A stretch of 64,000 nt of DNA from a virus. The notes beneath the pieces are model-generated. The model had not been told where the DNA came from, ran no database searches, and worked only from the letters and a program-made list of their open reading frames with translations. Below are positions 32,101 to 39,939 of this stretch, piece after piece (position 1 is the stretch's first letter; each line of letters opens with the position of its first letter). The position numbers and the translations under genes are program-made. The DNA lies in the IMG/VR virus record IMGVR_UViG_3300042484_002457, positions 1 to 64,000 of that record. The stretch is one strand, 5' to 3'.

Positions 32101-34001
32101 ATCTTTTAAAAGAAGGCGGCAATGTTTTCAAAGACAAACAAGGCCAACCACTAACACAACGAATCAACCAAGCTGATGTGCCAGGCACTGTACAATGGCT
32201 GGAATCTGTGCTGGGCATGGATCTCAGCGGAGAAAAAGACCCTGCTACTGGATACCCCAGTCGTTGGCTGGGCAGCACAGGAAAAAAAGCCACGTCAGGT
32301 GACCTTGACATTGCCATAGACACAAACGAAATCAGCAAAGGTGAACTGGCCAACAAGCTCACAAATTTTATCGTCAAGCAGCAGTTAGATCCAAAAGAAT
32401 GGGTCAGGCAAGGCGGGGAAGTACACTTCCGCACTCCCATCAATGGTGACCCTGATCGGGGCTATGTGCAGACTGATTTTATGTTTTTCCCTAATCTTGA
32501 CTGGGGCCAATTCTTTTATGGCGGCGCAATAGACTCTGCTTACAAAGGCATGAACCGTAATGTGCTCATGAGCAGCATTGCCAAGAGCCTGGGACTCAAA
32601 GTGGGTGCCAACGGTGTATTCAGCAGAGCTAGCGAAAAGCTGGTAAGTCAAGATCCTGATCAATTAGCACAGTGGCTACTGGGATCCAACTTTGATCGTG
32701 GGCACTTAAAAAATGTTGAAAGCATTTATGCAGCACTCAGTAATGATCCTGCCATGGATGCCAAGCTTAAAGATTTTCGTGATTATCTAGCTCGAGAAGG
32801 TTTACAAGAACCACAGCAGGGCGTGGCCGAAAGTGAAGCAGGCTTTTTGGGACGACTGCGTGATCGTATTGTGAATCGTGGATATGTTGCTCTTGTAGAA
32901 GCAGAAGCAGCCGGAGTAGGCGGTAGAGCCAAGGGCATCGAACACCTGGAAGACTATGTGTTTCGCAAAGGCACAGCTGGCATACAACAGGCCTTGGAAA
33001 TTGTGCAGCAGGCCACAGCGGCTCCCAAGACTACCACAGCCAAATGGGATGGTAAGCCTGCTGTGATATTTGGACGCAAACCTGACACAGGCGAGTTTGT
33101 GCTCACAGACGGGTCAGGATTTGAAGCCAAGGGCTACGATGGCCTGGCCACAAGTCCCCAAATGATGGCTGACATTCAGAACCGTCGATCTGGTGATAGA
33201 ACTGAGTTGATTCAGATCTATGCCACATTGTTTCCTTTGCTAGAAGCATCACTGCCGCAAAACTTTCGAGGATATGTCAAGGGTGATTTGTTGTACATGA
33301 GCACCCCGCCCCTGCAAGCCGGCAATTATGTGTTCAAGCCCAACACTATTGAATACCGTATTCCAGCAAAGAGTGCCCTGGGCCAGCGCATCAGCAACAG
33401 TACCATTGGCATTGCTATTCACTCAATGTATGCTGATGTGGGCGAGCCACGTCAGCCACTGAGTGGAGTAGCATTTAATCCAGTACCTGGACTGATGCTG
33501 GAAAAACCAGCTACTCCCAAGGCTTTGCAGACTGAGACCAATGCTGAAAAACAACTCAGAGAGATAGTTCGCACACACGGCAAAGACATTGATACCTTGT
33601 TTAATCCAGTTGAACTGCGAGCACACAAGATTACTGACCTAGCCAAACTAGCAGTAGACTACATCAACTCCAAGGTTGGTGCACCGCTAAACAAGCAAAC
33701 CCTGTTGCCAGAATTTGGTGACTGGCTACAACAAAAAGTTACCCCACAAAAGTTCAACAACATCGTGGAATATCTACGTAGTCCAACATCCAACACCACT
33801 GCATTGGCCGCTGCATTCACAGCATTTGTTCTGTTACATGATCTAAAAATGTACCTTAAACAGCAGGCCGATACTGAGTACCCAGGGCAAGAAGGCTGGG
33901 TTATGGCTACCCCTGCTGGCTACGCCAAATTGGTCGGCAGATTTGATCCCAAAGCTTTTGCTGCTCAAAATCGCGCCCAAAACAACCCTCAACAGGCATA
34001 A
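32097..34001 (+). CDS. Two-domain nucleotidyltransferase / ligase-like protein
   Basis: 634 residues. The N-terminal part has LGSTGKKATSGDLDIAID (about 58-75), the G-S...D-x-D pattern of the polymerase-beta-type nucleotidyltransferase fold. QGVAE at about 241 separates it from the second part. There, TTAKWDGKPAVIFGRK (about 313-328) looks like motif I (KxDG) of ATP-dependent ligases and capping enzymes, FRGYVKGDLLYM (about 390) like motif III, and EGWVMATPAGYAKLVG (about 600-615) like motifs IV and V. I recall the second part as a conserved unknown (DUF6267-type) in T4-like phages. A role in RNA end repair or nucleotidylation is inference. Confidence 0.6.
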   Translation: MNLLKEGGNVFKDKQGQPLTQRINQADVPGTVQWLESVLGMDLSGEKDPATGYPSRWLGSTGKKATSGDLDIAIDTNEISKGELANKLTNFIVKQQLDPKEWVRQGGEVHFRTPINGDPDRGYVQTDFMFFPNLDWGQFFYGGAIDSAYKGMNRNVLMSSIAKSLGLKVGANGVFSRASEKLVSQDPDQLAQWLLGSNFDRGHLKNVESIYAALSNDPAMDAKLKDFRDYLAREGLQEPQQGVAESEAGFLGRLRDRIVNRGYVALVEAEAAGVGGRAKGIEHLEDYVFRKGTAGIQQALEIVQQATAAPKTTTAKWDGKPAVIFGRKPDTGEFVLTDGSGFEAKGYDGLATSPQMMADIQNRRSGDRTELIQIYATLFPLLEASLPQNFRGYVKGDLLYMSTPPLQAGNYVFKPNTIEYRIPAKSALGQRISNSTIGIAIHSMYADVGEPRQPLSGVAFNPVPGLMLEKPATPKALQTETNAEKQLREIVRTHGKDIDTLFNPVELRAHKITDLAKLAVDYINSKVGAPLNKQTLLPEFGDWLQQKVTPQKFNNIVEYLRSPTSNTTALAAAFTAFVLLHDLKMYLKQQADTEYPGQEGWVMATPAGYAKLVGRFDPKAFAAQNRAQNNPQQA

Positions 34002-34014
34002 TTTTTACCAAAAG

Positions 34015-34022
34015 ACTAAATA
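34015..34022 (+). promoter_or_regulatory. T4-type late promoter, ACTAAATA
   Basis: 43 bases before ATG 34065. The predicted start (about 34028) is next to a small hairpin GGAAC-AACAT-GTTCC (34029-34043), followed by AAAGGA. Confidence 0.55.
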
Positions 34023-34064
34023 AGAGTAGGAACAACATGTTCCACTAACTTAAAGGAAATTATC

Positions 34065-34481
34065 ATGGCAGTATTAACAAAAGTAAACGGCACAACACAA
34101 CCAGTGTTTGCCATCGACGTACAAAACGGTACCATCGCTAACACAGCTAACATCGCGGCTGGCGGCCCAGTGCAAATGGCTGGTCCCAAGCTGGACTTCT
34201 TCAGCTTGACAGCCAACAGCGCTCTTAGTGCTAGTGGTGCTGCTAATGCTACTGGTTATATCAACAACGTGTTGCAAGCCGTTCAGCAAACAGCTACCAT
34301 TGCTATGTATCAAGTTACACCAACTGCACCAACTGTGTTGAACATTGCGTTGTACCCAACAGGTGCATACACAACAGCTACCCTGGTTACTGCTGCTCAA
34401 ACAGCCAACGCCACAGGTGGCTTGAACATTGGTATCCCAACTGCCAACGTTGCAGCGAGTGCTACTTTCACAAACGTCTAA
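34065..34481 (+). CDS. Small abundant-type virion protein
   Basis: 138 residues, Ala/Thr/Asn-rich with very few charges (AVLTKVNGTTQPVFAIDVQNGTIANTANIAAGG, MAGPKLDFFSLTANSA). It has its own late-type promoter, a 5' hairpin, AAAGGA and a strong terminator, making a single-gene unit. That is the arrangement expected for a highly expressed capsid-decoration or tube-like protein. I recall similar small proteins in aquatic T4-like phages as virion proteins. The exact role is not established. Confidence 0.7.
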   Translation: MAVLTKVNGTTQPVFAIDVQNGTIANTANIAAGGPVQMAGPKLDFFSLTANSALSASGAANATGYINNVLQAVQQTATIAMYQVTPTAPTVLNIALYPTGAYTTATLVTAAQTANATGGLNIGIPTANVAASATFTNV

Positions 34482-34503
34482 TTCTAGACTCACCGTGAGA
34501 CAA

Positions 34504-34531
34504 CCCCGGATTAATTCCGGGGTTTTCTTTT
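34504..34531 (+). terminator. Intrinsic terminator
   Basis: CCCCGGA (34504-34510) and TCCGGGG (34516-34522) around loop TTAAT, then TTTTCTTTT. It ends the single-gene unit at 34065, and a late promoter starts 4 bases later. Confidence 0.88.
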
Positions 34532-34534
34532 GTC

Positions 34535-34542
34535 GTTAAATA
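34535..34542 (+). promoter_or_regulatory. T4-type late promoter, GTTAAATA
   Basis: Followed by CT and ending 8 bases before ATG 34550; it fits the leaderless pattern. Confidence 0.55.
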
Positions 34543-34549
34543 CTTCGAA

Positions 34550-34972
34550 ATGAAAGTATTGTGTCGCACACTGTTTGATTGTACTCGCACCGGGGTAACT
34601 GGTCGCTTCCGCGGCCCTGAATTGCCGTTTGTTGATGCTGCTGGACAATCAGTTGTGACACTTCAAGACTGGACCAGAAGTCGTAACCAACAGCGCAACT
34701 ATGAAACATTGTTGCAGATATTTGGATTGAGAACACAGCCACAAGAAATAAGTGAACCACAGTGCAATAACACACGGTGGTCATTTACATTTGAGAGTGA
34801 AAACGAAAAAGTGTTTTCCGTTGATGGCAACACTGATGAACTTGCTGCTCTAAAACAAGACTGTAATGGCATACCCATGATGTTGGCTCTAACAGAAGCT
34901 GCTGGCGTTGAGCCAGTGTTGGTGTGTCAAGATAGCAAACAGAACATTTGGTTTGAACTGGTAAATAACTAA
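34550..34972 (+). CDS. Conserved phage protein, possible virion component
   Basis: 140 residues. The opening LCRTLFDCTRTGVTGRF and the middle SRNQQRNYETLLQIFGLRTQP are words I recall from several aquatic T4-like phages, always unassigned. The end (QNIWFELVNN) is a beta strand. It is expressed late by promoter context. A GGTAAATA sequence at its very end lies 8 bases before the next ATG and could be a further late promoter. Confidence 0.7.
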   Translation: MKVLCRTLFDCTRTGVTGRFRGPELPFVDAAGQSVVTLQDWTRSRNQQRNYETLLQIFGLRTQPQEISEPQCNNTRWSFTFESENEKVFSVDGNTDELAALKQDCNGIPMMLALTEAAGVEPVLVCQDSKQNIWFELVNN

Positions 34973-34974
34973 CT

Positions 34975-35238
34975 ATGGTTGACACTACCGATATTGAAAA
35001 AAAGAGCCTTGAAGCTCACGTGGAGCTCTGCGCTGAGAGATATCGCATGCTTGAACTCAAACTGGAAACAGTAGAGTCGACCGTGAGCGAAGTAAAAGAT
35101 ATCATGCACGAAACACACGATTTAGTGCATGCGCTGGCTGAAAAACGCAATAGTCAATTAATTGGCTGGAGCATAGGTATTATAGGATTTTTGATTGCAG
35201 CCCTGGGTTATGTGATCAAAGAATACATATTAAAATGA
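34975..35238 (+). CDS. Coiled-coil protein with one C-terminal membrane span
   Basis: 87 residues: a charged heptad region (AHVELCAERYRMLELKLETVESTVSEVKDIMHETHDLVHAL) followed by a single span GWSIGIIGFLIAALGYVI and a short basic end. This layout occurs in phage proteins of the lysis or tail-tape region, and in Rz-like or holin partners, but orientation (span at the C-terminus) differs from a spanin. Function unknown. The next gene overlaps by 4 bases. Confidence 0.65.
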   Translation: MVDTTDIEKKSLEAHVELCAERYRMLELKLETVESTVSEVKDIMHETHDLVHALAEKRNSQLIGWSIGIIGFLIAALGYVIKEYILK

Positions 35239-35693
35239 ACCATCAACAAAAAGTAGAGCGTTGGGCTGAAAAAGAGATTCGCCGCAATTTTGATCACTTG
35301 ATAATTGACGATGGTAATCAGCTGATTGCTTTTGGGTTCTATTACCTAGAACAACGTGATCAGGGCTGGGTAGTAAGTGATCAAGATCGCGTTATCCATC
35401 AATTTCAAAACAAAAAAACAGCCATAAGTTGGTGTGTGGCTGACAAATACAAACGATACCAATTGGCCAATAACATAATAAATCTTGATCGCAAGAAACA
35501 AACAATTGCAGCAGACATATACTGTCGCAGAACACTGGGTGAGCGCAGTCGATCTGAATCTTTTTATGAAACTGTGACAGCAAAAATACAGCCCAAAATT
35601 ATGCAGTACAACGGGATAACATCCGAACTTGAAAAATGCATAAATCAGACTAAATATCTACAAATTAGAGGATTCTCAAATGAAACTAAATGA
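35235..35693 (+). CDS. Hypothetical protein
   Basis: 152 residues, with an N-terminal alpha/beta part (NFDHLIIDDGNQLIAFGFYYLEQRDQGWVVSDQD) and a helical C-terminus. No motif or family recognised. It overlaps the upstream gene by 4 bases and the downstream one by 14, so it belongs to the 34550-36935 operon of conserved phage proteins. Confidence 0.65.
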   Translation: MNHQQKVERWAEKEIRRNFDHLIIDDGNQLIAFGFYYLEQRDQGWVVSDQDRVIHQFQNKKTAISWCVADKYKRYQLANNIINLDRKKQTIAADIYCRRTLGERSRSESFYETVTAKIQPKIMQYNGITSELEKCINQTKYLQIRGFSNETK

Positions 35694-36582
35694 ACTTGCG
35701 GCACCCAAGCCCAGTAAACAAATTGGCAAAGTATTCGAAAGTTACTTTGGTCGCACTATCAAATTTGATCAACTTGATCGTGGTCAAGCTCGACTCATGT
35801 TGAGAAAAGTGCAAGGGCTATTGAGCGAACAGCGTAACTCTGTAACTCGTCATCAAAGCGAGCGCAACCCTGCGTACTTGAAGCTGGTTATGATGGAGTC
35901 TGCCTTGGTAGCTCGTATCAAAGAAGAACAAATACCGGTGCCCCCAACAACCACTACACCCGCGCCAGGTGCAAAAATTGAAGTCAAGGACCCCAAGTTG
36001 GCCGCTGCACTGAAAAAGAGCACAGCTGGTCAGCAGTTGAATCCTGAAGAACAAAAGCTTGTGGCCGGAGCTGCCATGATGAAGGCCGAAAGTCGCCTAC
36101 GTCGAGCAATGACACGCCTGAACGAAAGCGAAGTTCAACAAGCACAAGTGGTTCTTGCTGCCCAAGACATGGTGGACCGCATGCAAGGCATGTTGGAAGA
36201 TGTTAGCGAACTACAATTCAAAGAACTACCTGCTCTAATAGACTCTATCAAGAATCAAGTCGGTATTGATCAAGCAACACAGTTCAACGCTGATGCTACC
36301 GCAGCCCTGGCAGGACTATTACAGAACATCCAAGGCGCCAAACAACAGCTTGACTCTGCATTGAATGTGGTAACTGGTGCAGCGCCTGCTGGTGGAGTTG
36401 ATGCTGCTGCCGATGCTGCTATGGCTGGTGCCGACATGGGAGCTGCTGCTGGTGCCGACATGGGCGCTGCTGGTGCCGAAATGGATGCTGCTGACATGGG
36501 CGCTGCTGATGATTTAGCTGCTGAGTTACCTGAACCTGGTGCAGAACCAACTGGTGCTGTACTTGGACGTGGCAAGAGATAA
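35680..36582 (+). CDS. Probable scaffold or assembly protein
   Basis: 300 residues. The N-terminal segment (IGKVFESYFGRTIKFDQLDRGQARLMLRKVQGLLSEQRNS, NPAYLKLVMMESALVARI) is a conserved helical block I associate with T4-like aquatic phages. The middle is predicted helical. The last 80 residues are low complexity, with repeated GADMGAA / GAEMDAADMG units, acidic and methionine-rich. High helix content and low-complexity tail fit a scaffold or internal head protein. This is inference; no protease motif has been confirmed. Confidence 0.6.
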   Translation: MKLNELAAPKPSKQIGKVFESYFGRTIKFDQLDRGQARLMLRKVQGLLSEQRNSVTRHQSERNPAYLKLVMMESALVARIKEEQIPVPPTTTTPAPGAKIEVKDPKLAAALKKSTAGQQLNPEEQKLVAGAAMMKAESRLRRAMTRLNESEVQQAQVVLAAQDMVDRMQGMLEDVSELQFKELPALIDSIKNQVGIDQATQFNADATAALAGLLQNIQGAKQQLDSALNVVTGAAPAGGVDAAADAAMAGADMGAAAGADMGAAGAEMDAADMGAADDLAAELPEPGAEPTGAVLGRGKR

Positions 36583-36584
36583 AA

Positions 36585-36935
36585 ATGCGAATCAACGAAG
36601 TTGAATCTTCGCCAACGCCGGCCCCAAATCAACTAATGGGGTTGGCGGATTTTCTTGCGGGCCGGGCCAAAGACACAAATGGCCCTAAACAAATAGACAA
36701 GGCCACATTCACCGAATTGGCCAGCAGTATGGGAATCATACTAACAAACAATCAATTAGTAGATATTGTTTCTAAACCACCATTAAGCAACATGTTTGAA
36801 CCGGTGGATCCCAATTCTGACAAACTCATGTTCAAAGGTGCTGAACAGCTTGACGTAGGCATGCCAGTTAACAAAGCACAGGACGTTGTGGCTCAATCAG
36901 CCAAAAAGGCCATGAATCGAGACCGCGGCGTCTAA
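36585..36935 (+). CDS. Small conserved phage protein
   Basis: 116 residues opening MRINEVESSPTPAPNQLMGLADFLAGRAKD. The middle has an EF-hand-like helix pair (KATFTELASSMGIILTNNQLVDIVSKPPLSNMFEPVDPNSD), though without a complete calcium loop. It starts 2 bases after the scaffold-like protein and shares the (K/R)(L/I)NE(L/V) opening with it. An assembly role is suggested by position only. Confidence 0.65.
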   Translation: MRINEVESSPTPAPNQLMGLADFLAGRAKDTNGPKQIDKATFTELASSMGIILTNNQLVDIVSKPPLSNMFEPVDPNSDKLMFKGAEQLDVGMPVNKAQDVVAQSAKKAMNRDRGV

Positions 36936-36955
36936 CCAAATTGGATCAACAAAGG

Positions 36956-36984
36956 TTGACCTAAAACGTTAAATATAGTATAGT
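36956..36984 (+). promoter_or_regulatory. Sigma70-type promoter overlapping a late promoter
   Basis: TTGACC 36956-36961, 17-base spacer, TATAGT 36979-36984. The late element GTTAAATA (36968-36975) sits inside the spacer. A bulged hairpin (GGATCAAC/GTTGACC) overlaps the -35 box. Confidence 0.65.
36968..36975 (+). promoter_or_regulatory. T4-type late promoter, GTTAAATA
   Basis: 40 bases before ATG 37015 and within the spacer of the sigma70-type promoter, so the unit could be read early and late. Confidence 0.45.
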
Positions 36985-37014
36985 GTTGTTACTGTGTTTA
37001 TTTAGGAGTCTAAA

Positions 37015-37299
37015 ATGAAAAAAGCTGCAATTGTTGTTTTAATGAGTGCATTGGTTAGTACTAACGCCCTGGCCTGGGGCGATCGTGAACAAGGCATCCT
37101 AGCTGGCATGGCAGCATTGTGGGCCTTCCAGAAACTTAACCAAGCCGATGCTGCCCCACCGCAGCCTGTTTATGTTAGACCTCAACCAGTGTACGTCGAT
37201 CGCCCTGTGGTTGAATATCAGCGGCAACAGTGTAGTCCCTGGATCGAAACTCGTAACTGGGACGGTACTGTGACTAGATCTAGAACCTGTAACTACTAA
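37015..37299 (+). CDS. Small exported protein
   Basis: 94 residues with a clear Sec signal peptide (MKKAAIVVLMSALVSTNALA, cut before WGDR). The mature part has a Pro/Val/Tyr-rich region (PQPVYVRPQPVYVDRPVVEY) and two cysteines (QQCSPW, RTCNY) that can form a disulfide in the periplasm. The end motif W.....GT.T(R)SR(T)C resembles small bacterial envelope proteins. TAGGAG precedes the start. It leads the Fe-S operon, with the next start overlapping by one base. Confidence 0.75.
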   Translation: MKKAAIVVLMSALVSTNALAWGDREQGILAGMAALWAFQKLNQADAAPPQPVYVRPQPVYVDRPVVEYQRQQCSPWIETRNWDGTVTRSRTCNY

Positions 37300-37682
37300 T
37301 GGCATATTCAGAAAAAGTAATTGAGCATTACGAAAACCCACGCAACGTGGGTAGCTTTGCCAAGGATGACCCCGAAGTGGGTACTGGCATGGTTGGTGCA
37401 CCGGCCTGCGGTGATGTAATGAAACTACAAATCAAAGTGCAAGATGGCATCATCACAGACGCAAGATTCAAAACCTACGGTTGCGGTAGTGCGATCGCAA
37501 GTTCCTCTCTTGTTACCGAGTGGGTTAAAGGCAAGACGCTGGACCAAGCCGCAGCTCTTAAAAATTCAGAGATTGCTGAAGAACTTGCCCTGCCCCCAGT
37601 CAAAATCCATTGCAGCATCCTTGCTTCTGATGCCATCGCTGCTGCAATCAAAGACTATAAGGAAAAACACGATCAAACATAG
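37299..37682 (+). CDS. iscU: IscU-like Fe-S scaffold protein
   Basis: 127 residues, full length for IscU. All three cluster-ligand cysteines are present: GAPACGDVM (about 36), TYGCGSAIASSS (about 62) and KIHCSILA (about 105). LPPVK, the segment bound by the HscA chaperone, is also intact. IscU assembles 2Fe-2S and 4Fe-4S clusters on sulfur delivered by IscS and passes them on. Phage clients could include the radical SAM enzyme encoded at 29027. It is followed by a homing endonuclease and then iscA. Confidence 0.95.
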   Translation: MAYSEKVIEHYENPRNVGSFAKDDPEVGTGMVGAPACGDVMKLQIKVQDGIITDARFKTYGCGSAIASSSLVTEWVKGKTLDQAAALKNSEIAEELALPPVKIHCSILASDAIAAAIKDYKEKHDQT

Positions 37683-37695
37683 AGCAAATAACTTT

Positions 37696-37703
37696 GATAA
37701 ATA
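37696..37703 (+). promoter_or_regulatory. T4-type late promoter, GATAAATA
   Basis: Ends 6 bases before ATG 37709 (the endonuclease) and fits the leaderless pattern. Confidence 0.5.
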
Positions 37704-37708
37704 AAGTT

Positions 37709-38473
37709 ATGAAAAATCTATGTAACTGTGGTTGTGGTATTCCTCTAAGAAAAGATAACAAAACTGGATATCAAAAAGGTCACAAGCCTTGCCCTGTATG
37801 CGGAACTCTTGTTAAAGGGTCAGGAATAGAATGCTGTTCAAAATCTTGTGCAGCAAAGTTGCATTGGCAGCGAAATCCAGATATGAAAGAGTCACGAATA
37901 TGGAATGCTGATCGGTATGCGACTCGAGAAAAAAATAGAGACACCTGGACTAAAAAGTTGTCTGACTCTTGCAAAGGCAGAATACCTTGGAATAAAAATA
38001 CACAAGGATTACAAACAGCCTGGAACAAAAACTTACCAGCCAATCAGCAACCGTTTTACGGCAAAACTCATAGTGCAGAATATTATCAAAAACGGGACAA
38101 AACTGTTTTTGAAAAATACGGCGTTGCCTGTGCCCTTGAATTAGCAAAAACATCTCCGAGAAGCAAAAAAGAAAAACTCTTAGAAAATGTGTTAGTTGGA
38201 TATCAATCAAATAAGCGAGTGGGTAGATACAAACCTGATTACGTAAATGAAACCACAAAACACATAGTTGAAGTTTATGGTGATTATTGGCATTGTAATC
38301 CAACTGTATTCAAAGAAGATTTTTATCATCCTCAGTTAAAGAAAACTGCCAAAGAAAAATGGCAATTGGATTTTGAAAGACAGACCAGCCTGGAATCAAT
38401 GGGATATAATGTTACTATTGTTTGGGAGAGTAAGTTGGAAGAATTTATAAAACAATATGATAACGTTCACTGA
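37709..38473 (+). CDS. Homing endonuclease, Vsr/EDxHD-like nuclease domain
   Basis: 254 residues. The N-terminal part has two small zinc-finger-like pairs (CNCGCG, CPVCGTL...CCSKSC). The middle has NUMOD-like repeats (KLSDSCKGRIPWNKNTQG, FYGKTHSAEYYQKR). The end is a Vsr-like nuclease: YKPDYVNETTKHIVEVYGDYWHCNP, then KWQLDFERQTSLESMGYNVTIVWES. It resembles free-standing T4-like homing endonucleases of that fold. It sits exactly between iscU and iscA, and its last 17 bases overlap the iscA start. A short upstream in-frame extension to 37694 (TTG) is less likely. Confidence 0.82.
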   Translation: MKNLCNCGCGIPLRKDNKTGYQKGHKPCPVCGTLVKGSGIECCSKSCAAKLHWQRNPDMKESRIWNADRYATREKNRDTWTKKLSDSCKGRIPWNKNTQGLQTAWNKNLPANQQPFYGKTHSAEYYQKRDKTVFEKYGVACALELAKTSPRSKKEKLLENVLVGYQSNKRVGRYKPDYVNETTKHIVEVYGDYWHCNPTVFKEDFYHPQLKKTAKEKWQLDFERQTSLESMGYNVTIVWESKLEEFIKQYDNVH

Positions 38474-38780
38474 CACAGCCCGAAAAAAAATCGCCAAACT
38501 AGTTGCAGTCAAGGGCTATGCAGGAATTCGGCTGGGCGTTAAAACTACAGGTTGCTCAGGACTTGCTTATGTGTTAGAATACGTAAACACCTACCAACCC
38601 CAATCGGGCTGTATCAACTATGCTCAACCTGAGTTTATTGTGTTGGTAGATCAAAAACACGATGTGTACTTGCAAAACACCGAAGTTGATTATGTTCGAC
38701 AAGGCCTTAACGAAGGCTTTGAATTTGTCAACCCCAACGAACGCGATCGCTGCGGATGTGGCGAAAGTTTTAGAGTTTGA
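38457..38780 (+). CDS. iscA: IscA-like Fe-S carrier protein
   Basis: 107 residues of the HesB/IscA family. The three ligand cysteines are present: TTGCSGLAY (about 35) and RCGCGESF (about 99 and 101). It accepts clusters or iron and hands them to target proteins. A Y/N/S-rich insertion (NTYQPQSGCIN) gives one extra cysteine. It forms an Fe-S unit with iscU, now separated by the endonuclease gene. The dCMP deaminase gene starts 4 bases inside its end. Confidence 0.93.
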   Translation: MITFTDTARKKIAKLVAVKGYAGIRLGVKTTGCSGLAYVLEYVNTYQPQSGCINYAQPEFIVLVDQKHDVYLQNTEVDYVRQGLNEGFEFVNPNERDRCGCGESFRV

Positions 38781-39205
38781 AACAAAAATACATTGATTTA
38801 TACATGGACTGGGCTCGCCGTGCTGCTGAACTCAGTCATGCTCGTCGCCTGCACGTGGGTGCTGTGATAGTCAAGGACGACACAGTGATCAGTTACGGCT
38901 ACAACGGCATGCCAGCTGATTGGGACAACAACTGTGAAGATGAAGTATATCAGCAAGATGGTACAATAGGGCTAAAAACCAAACCTGAGGTGTTGCATGC
39001 AGAAAGCAATGCTATTTCTAAATTGGCAAAGGGCCATAATAGTGGTGCTGGCGCTGACATCTTTATTACTCATGCGCCCTGCATTGAATGTGCAAAATTA
39101 ATCTATCAATCAGGAATTCGTCAAGTGTATTATAGTCAAGCATACCGAGATAACTCTGGCATTGAATTCTTAGAAAAATCCAACATTGAAGTAAACAAAA
39201 TATGA
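38777..39205 (+). CDS. dCMP deaminase family protein
   Basis: 142 residues with a TTG start overlapping the previous stop. Zinc-site motifs are VLHAESNAISK (HAE) and THAPCIECAKLI (PCxxC). The N-terminal helix (MDWARRAAELSHARRLHVGAVIVKDD) matches phage dCMP deaminases, which convert dCMP to dUMP for thymidylate synthesis. The usual extra zinc site of T4 Cd is only partly visible. It works with NrdA/NrdB (42146-45760) to adjust nucleotide pools. Confidence 0.88.
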   Translation: MKQKYIDLYMDWARRAAELSHARRLHVGAVIVKDDTVISYGYNGMPADWDNNCEDEVYQQDGTIGLKTKPEVLHAESNAISKLAKGHNSGAGADIFITHAPCIECAKLIYQSGIRQVYYSQAYRDNSGIEFLEKSNIEVNKI

Positions 39206-39912
39206 TCGCTCAACGTTACAATTACACACCCTTGGATCGTACCACCATTGACGGCAAACGCCATTACTGTTTGCCTGATGGCAGCAAGGTTCCCAGCGTT
39301 ACAACTATCTTGGACAAAACCAAATCCCAAGAGTCACGGGAAGCTCTGGCCAATTGGAAAAAGCGTGTGGGCGAAGCCAAGGCACAAGAAATTACAACAG
39401 AAGCTGCTAATCGTGGCACACGTATGCATGCCTATTTAGAGCACTATGTTTTAAGTGAGGACATGAAACCCTTGCCAGGTAATCCTTATGCACACCCTTC
39501 GTGGTTTATGGCAGCAGAAGTCATACTCAAGGGTCTGAGCAATGTTGACGAATTTTGGGGTGTAGAAGTTCCATTGTATTATTCAGGCCTGTATGCAGGT
39601 ACCACAGACTGTGTGGGTGTATGGAAGGGCCGGCCTGCAATCCTAGACTTTAAACAGTCAAATCGTCCCAAAAAGCGTGAGTGGATTGAAGACTACTTTT
39701 TGCAGTTGGCAGCATATGCAGCAGCACACAACGAAATGCATGGTACAGAGATTGATACTGGTGTTATTTTAATGGCTGTGCAGCCCAAGTTACAAGCAGA
39801 CGACACATATTCTACCCCAGAATATCTAGAATTTGTTGTGGAAAAACAGGAGTTTGCACACTGGTCCAACGAGTGGATGAAACGAGTGGAGCTATACTAT
39901 TTGACACGCTAA
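39202..39912 (+). CDS. PD-(D/E)XK nuclease, RecB/Cas4-like
   Basis: 236 residues. The nuclease core shows the order expected of RecB-like enzymes: a His-containing helix (NRGTRMHAYLEHYV, about 72-85), the acidic GTTDCVGVWKGRPAILDFKQS (about 134-154, D then DxK) and QLAAYAAAHNEMHG (the QxxxY motif). It probably trims phage DNA ends or degrades host DNA. It overlaps the dCMP deaminase gene by 4 bases. It is not a homing endonuclease; no DNA-binding repeat is present. Confidence 0.85.
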   Translation: MIAQRYNYTPLDRTTIDGKRHYCLPDGSKVPSVTTILDKTKSQESREALANWKKRVGEAKAQEITTEAANRGTRMHAYLEHYVLSEDMKPLPGNPYAHPSWFMAAEVILKGLSNVDEFWGVEVPLYYSGLYAGTTDCVGVWKGRPAILDFKQSNRPKKREWIEDYFLQLAAYAAAHNEMHGTEIDTGVILMAVQPKLQADDTYSTPEYLEFVVEKQEFAHWSNEWMKRVELYYLTR

Positions 39913-39915
39913 ATA
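39908..39915 (+). promoter_or_regulatory. T4-type late promoter, GCTAAATA, with hairpin leader
   Basis: 25 bases before GTG 39940. GTGATA (39917-39922) pairs with TATCAC (39933-39938), and the loop holds the CAAGGA ribosome-binding site, so folding would change access to it. Confidence 0.5.
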
Positions 39916-39939
39916 TGTGATATCGCAAGGACTATCACT

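Noticed and set aside
37694-37708. TTG start for the endonuclease at 37709
   Set aside because: It lies in the late promoter element; the ATG 6 bases after it is the better start.
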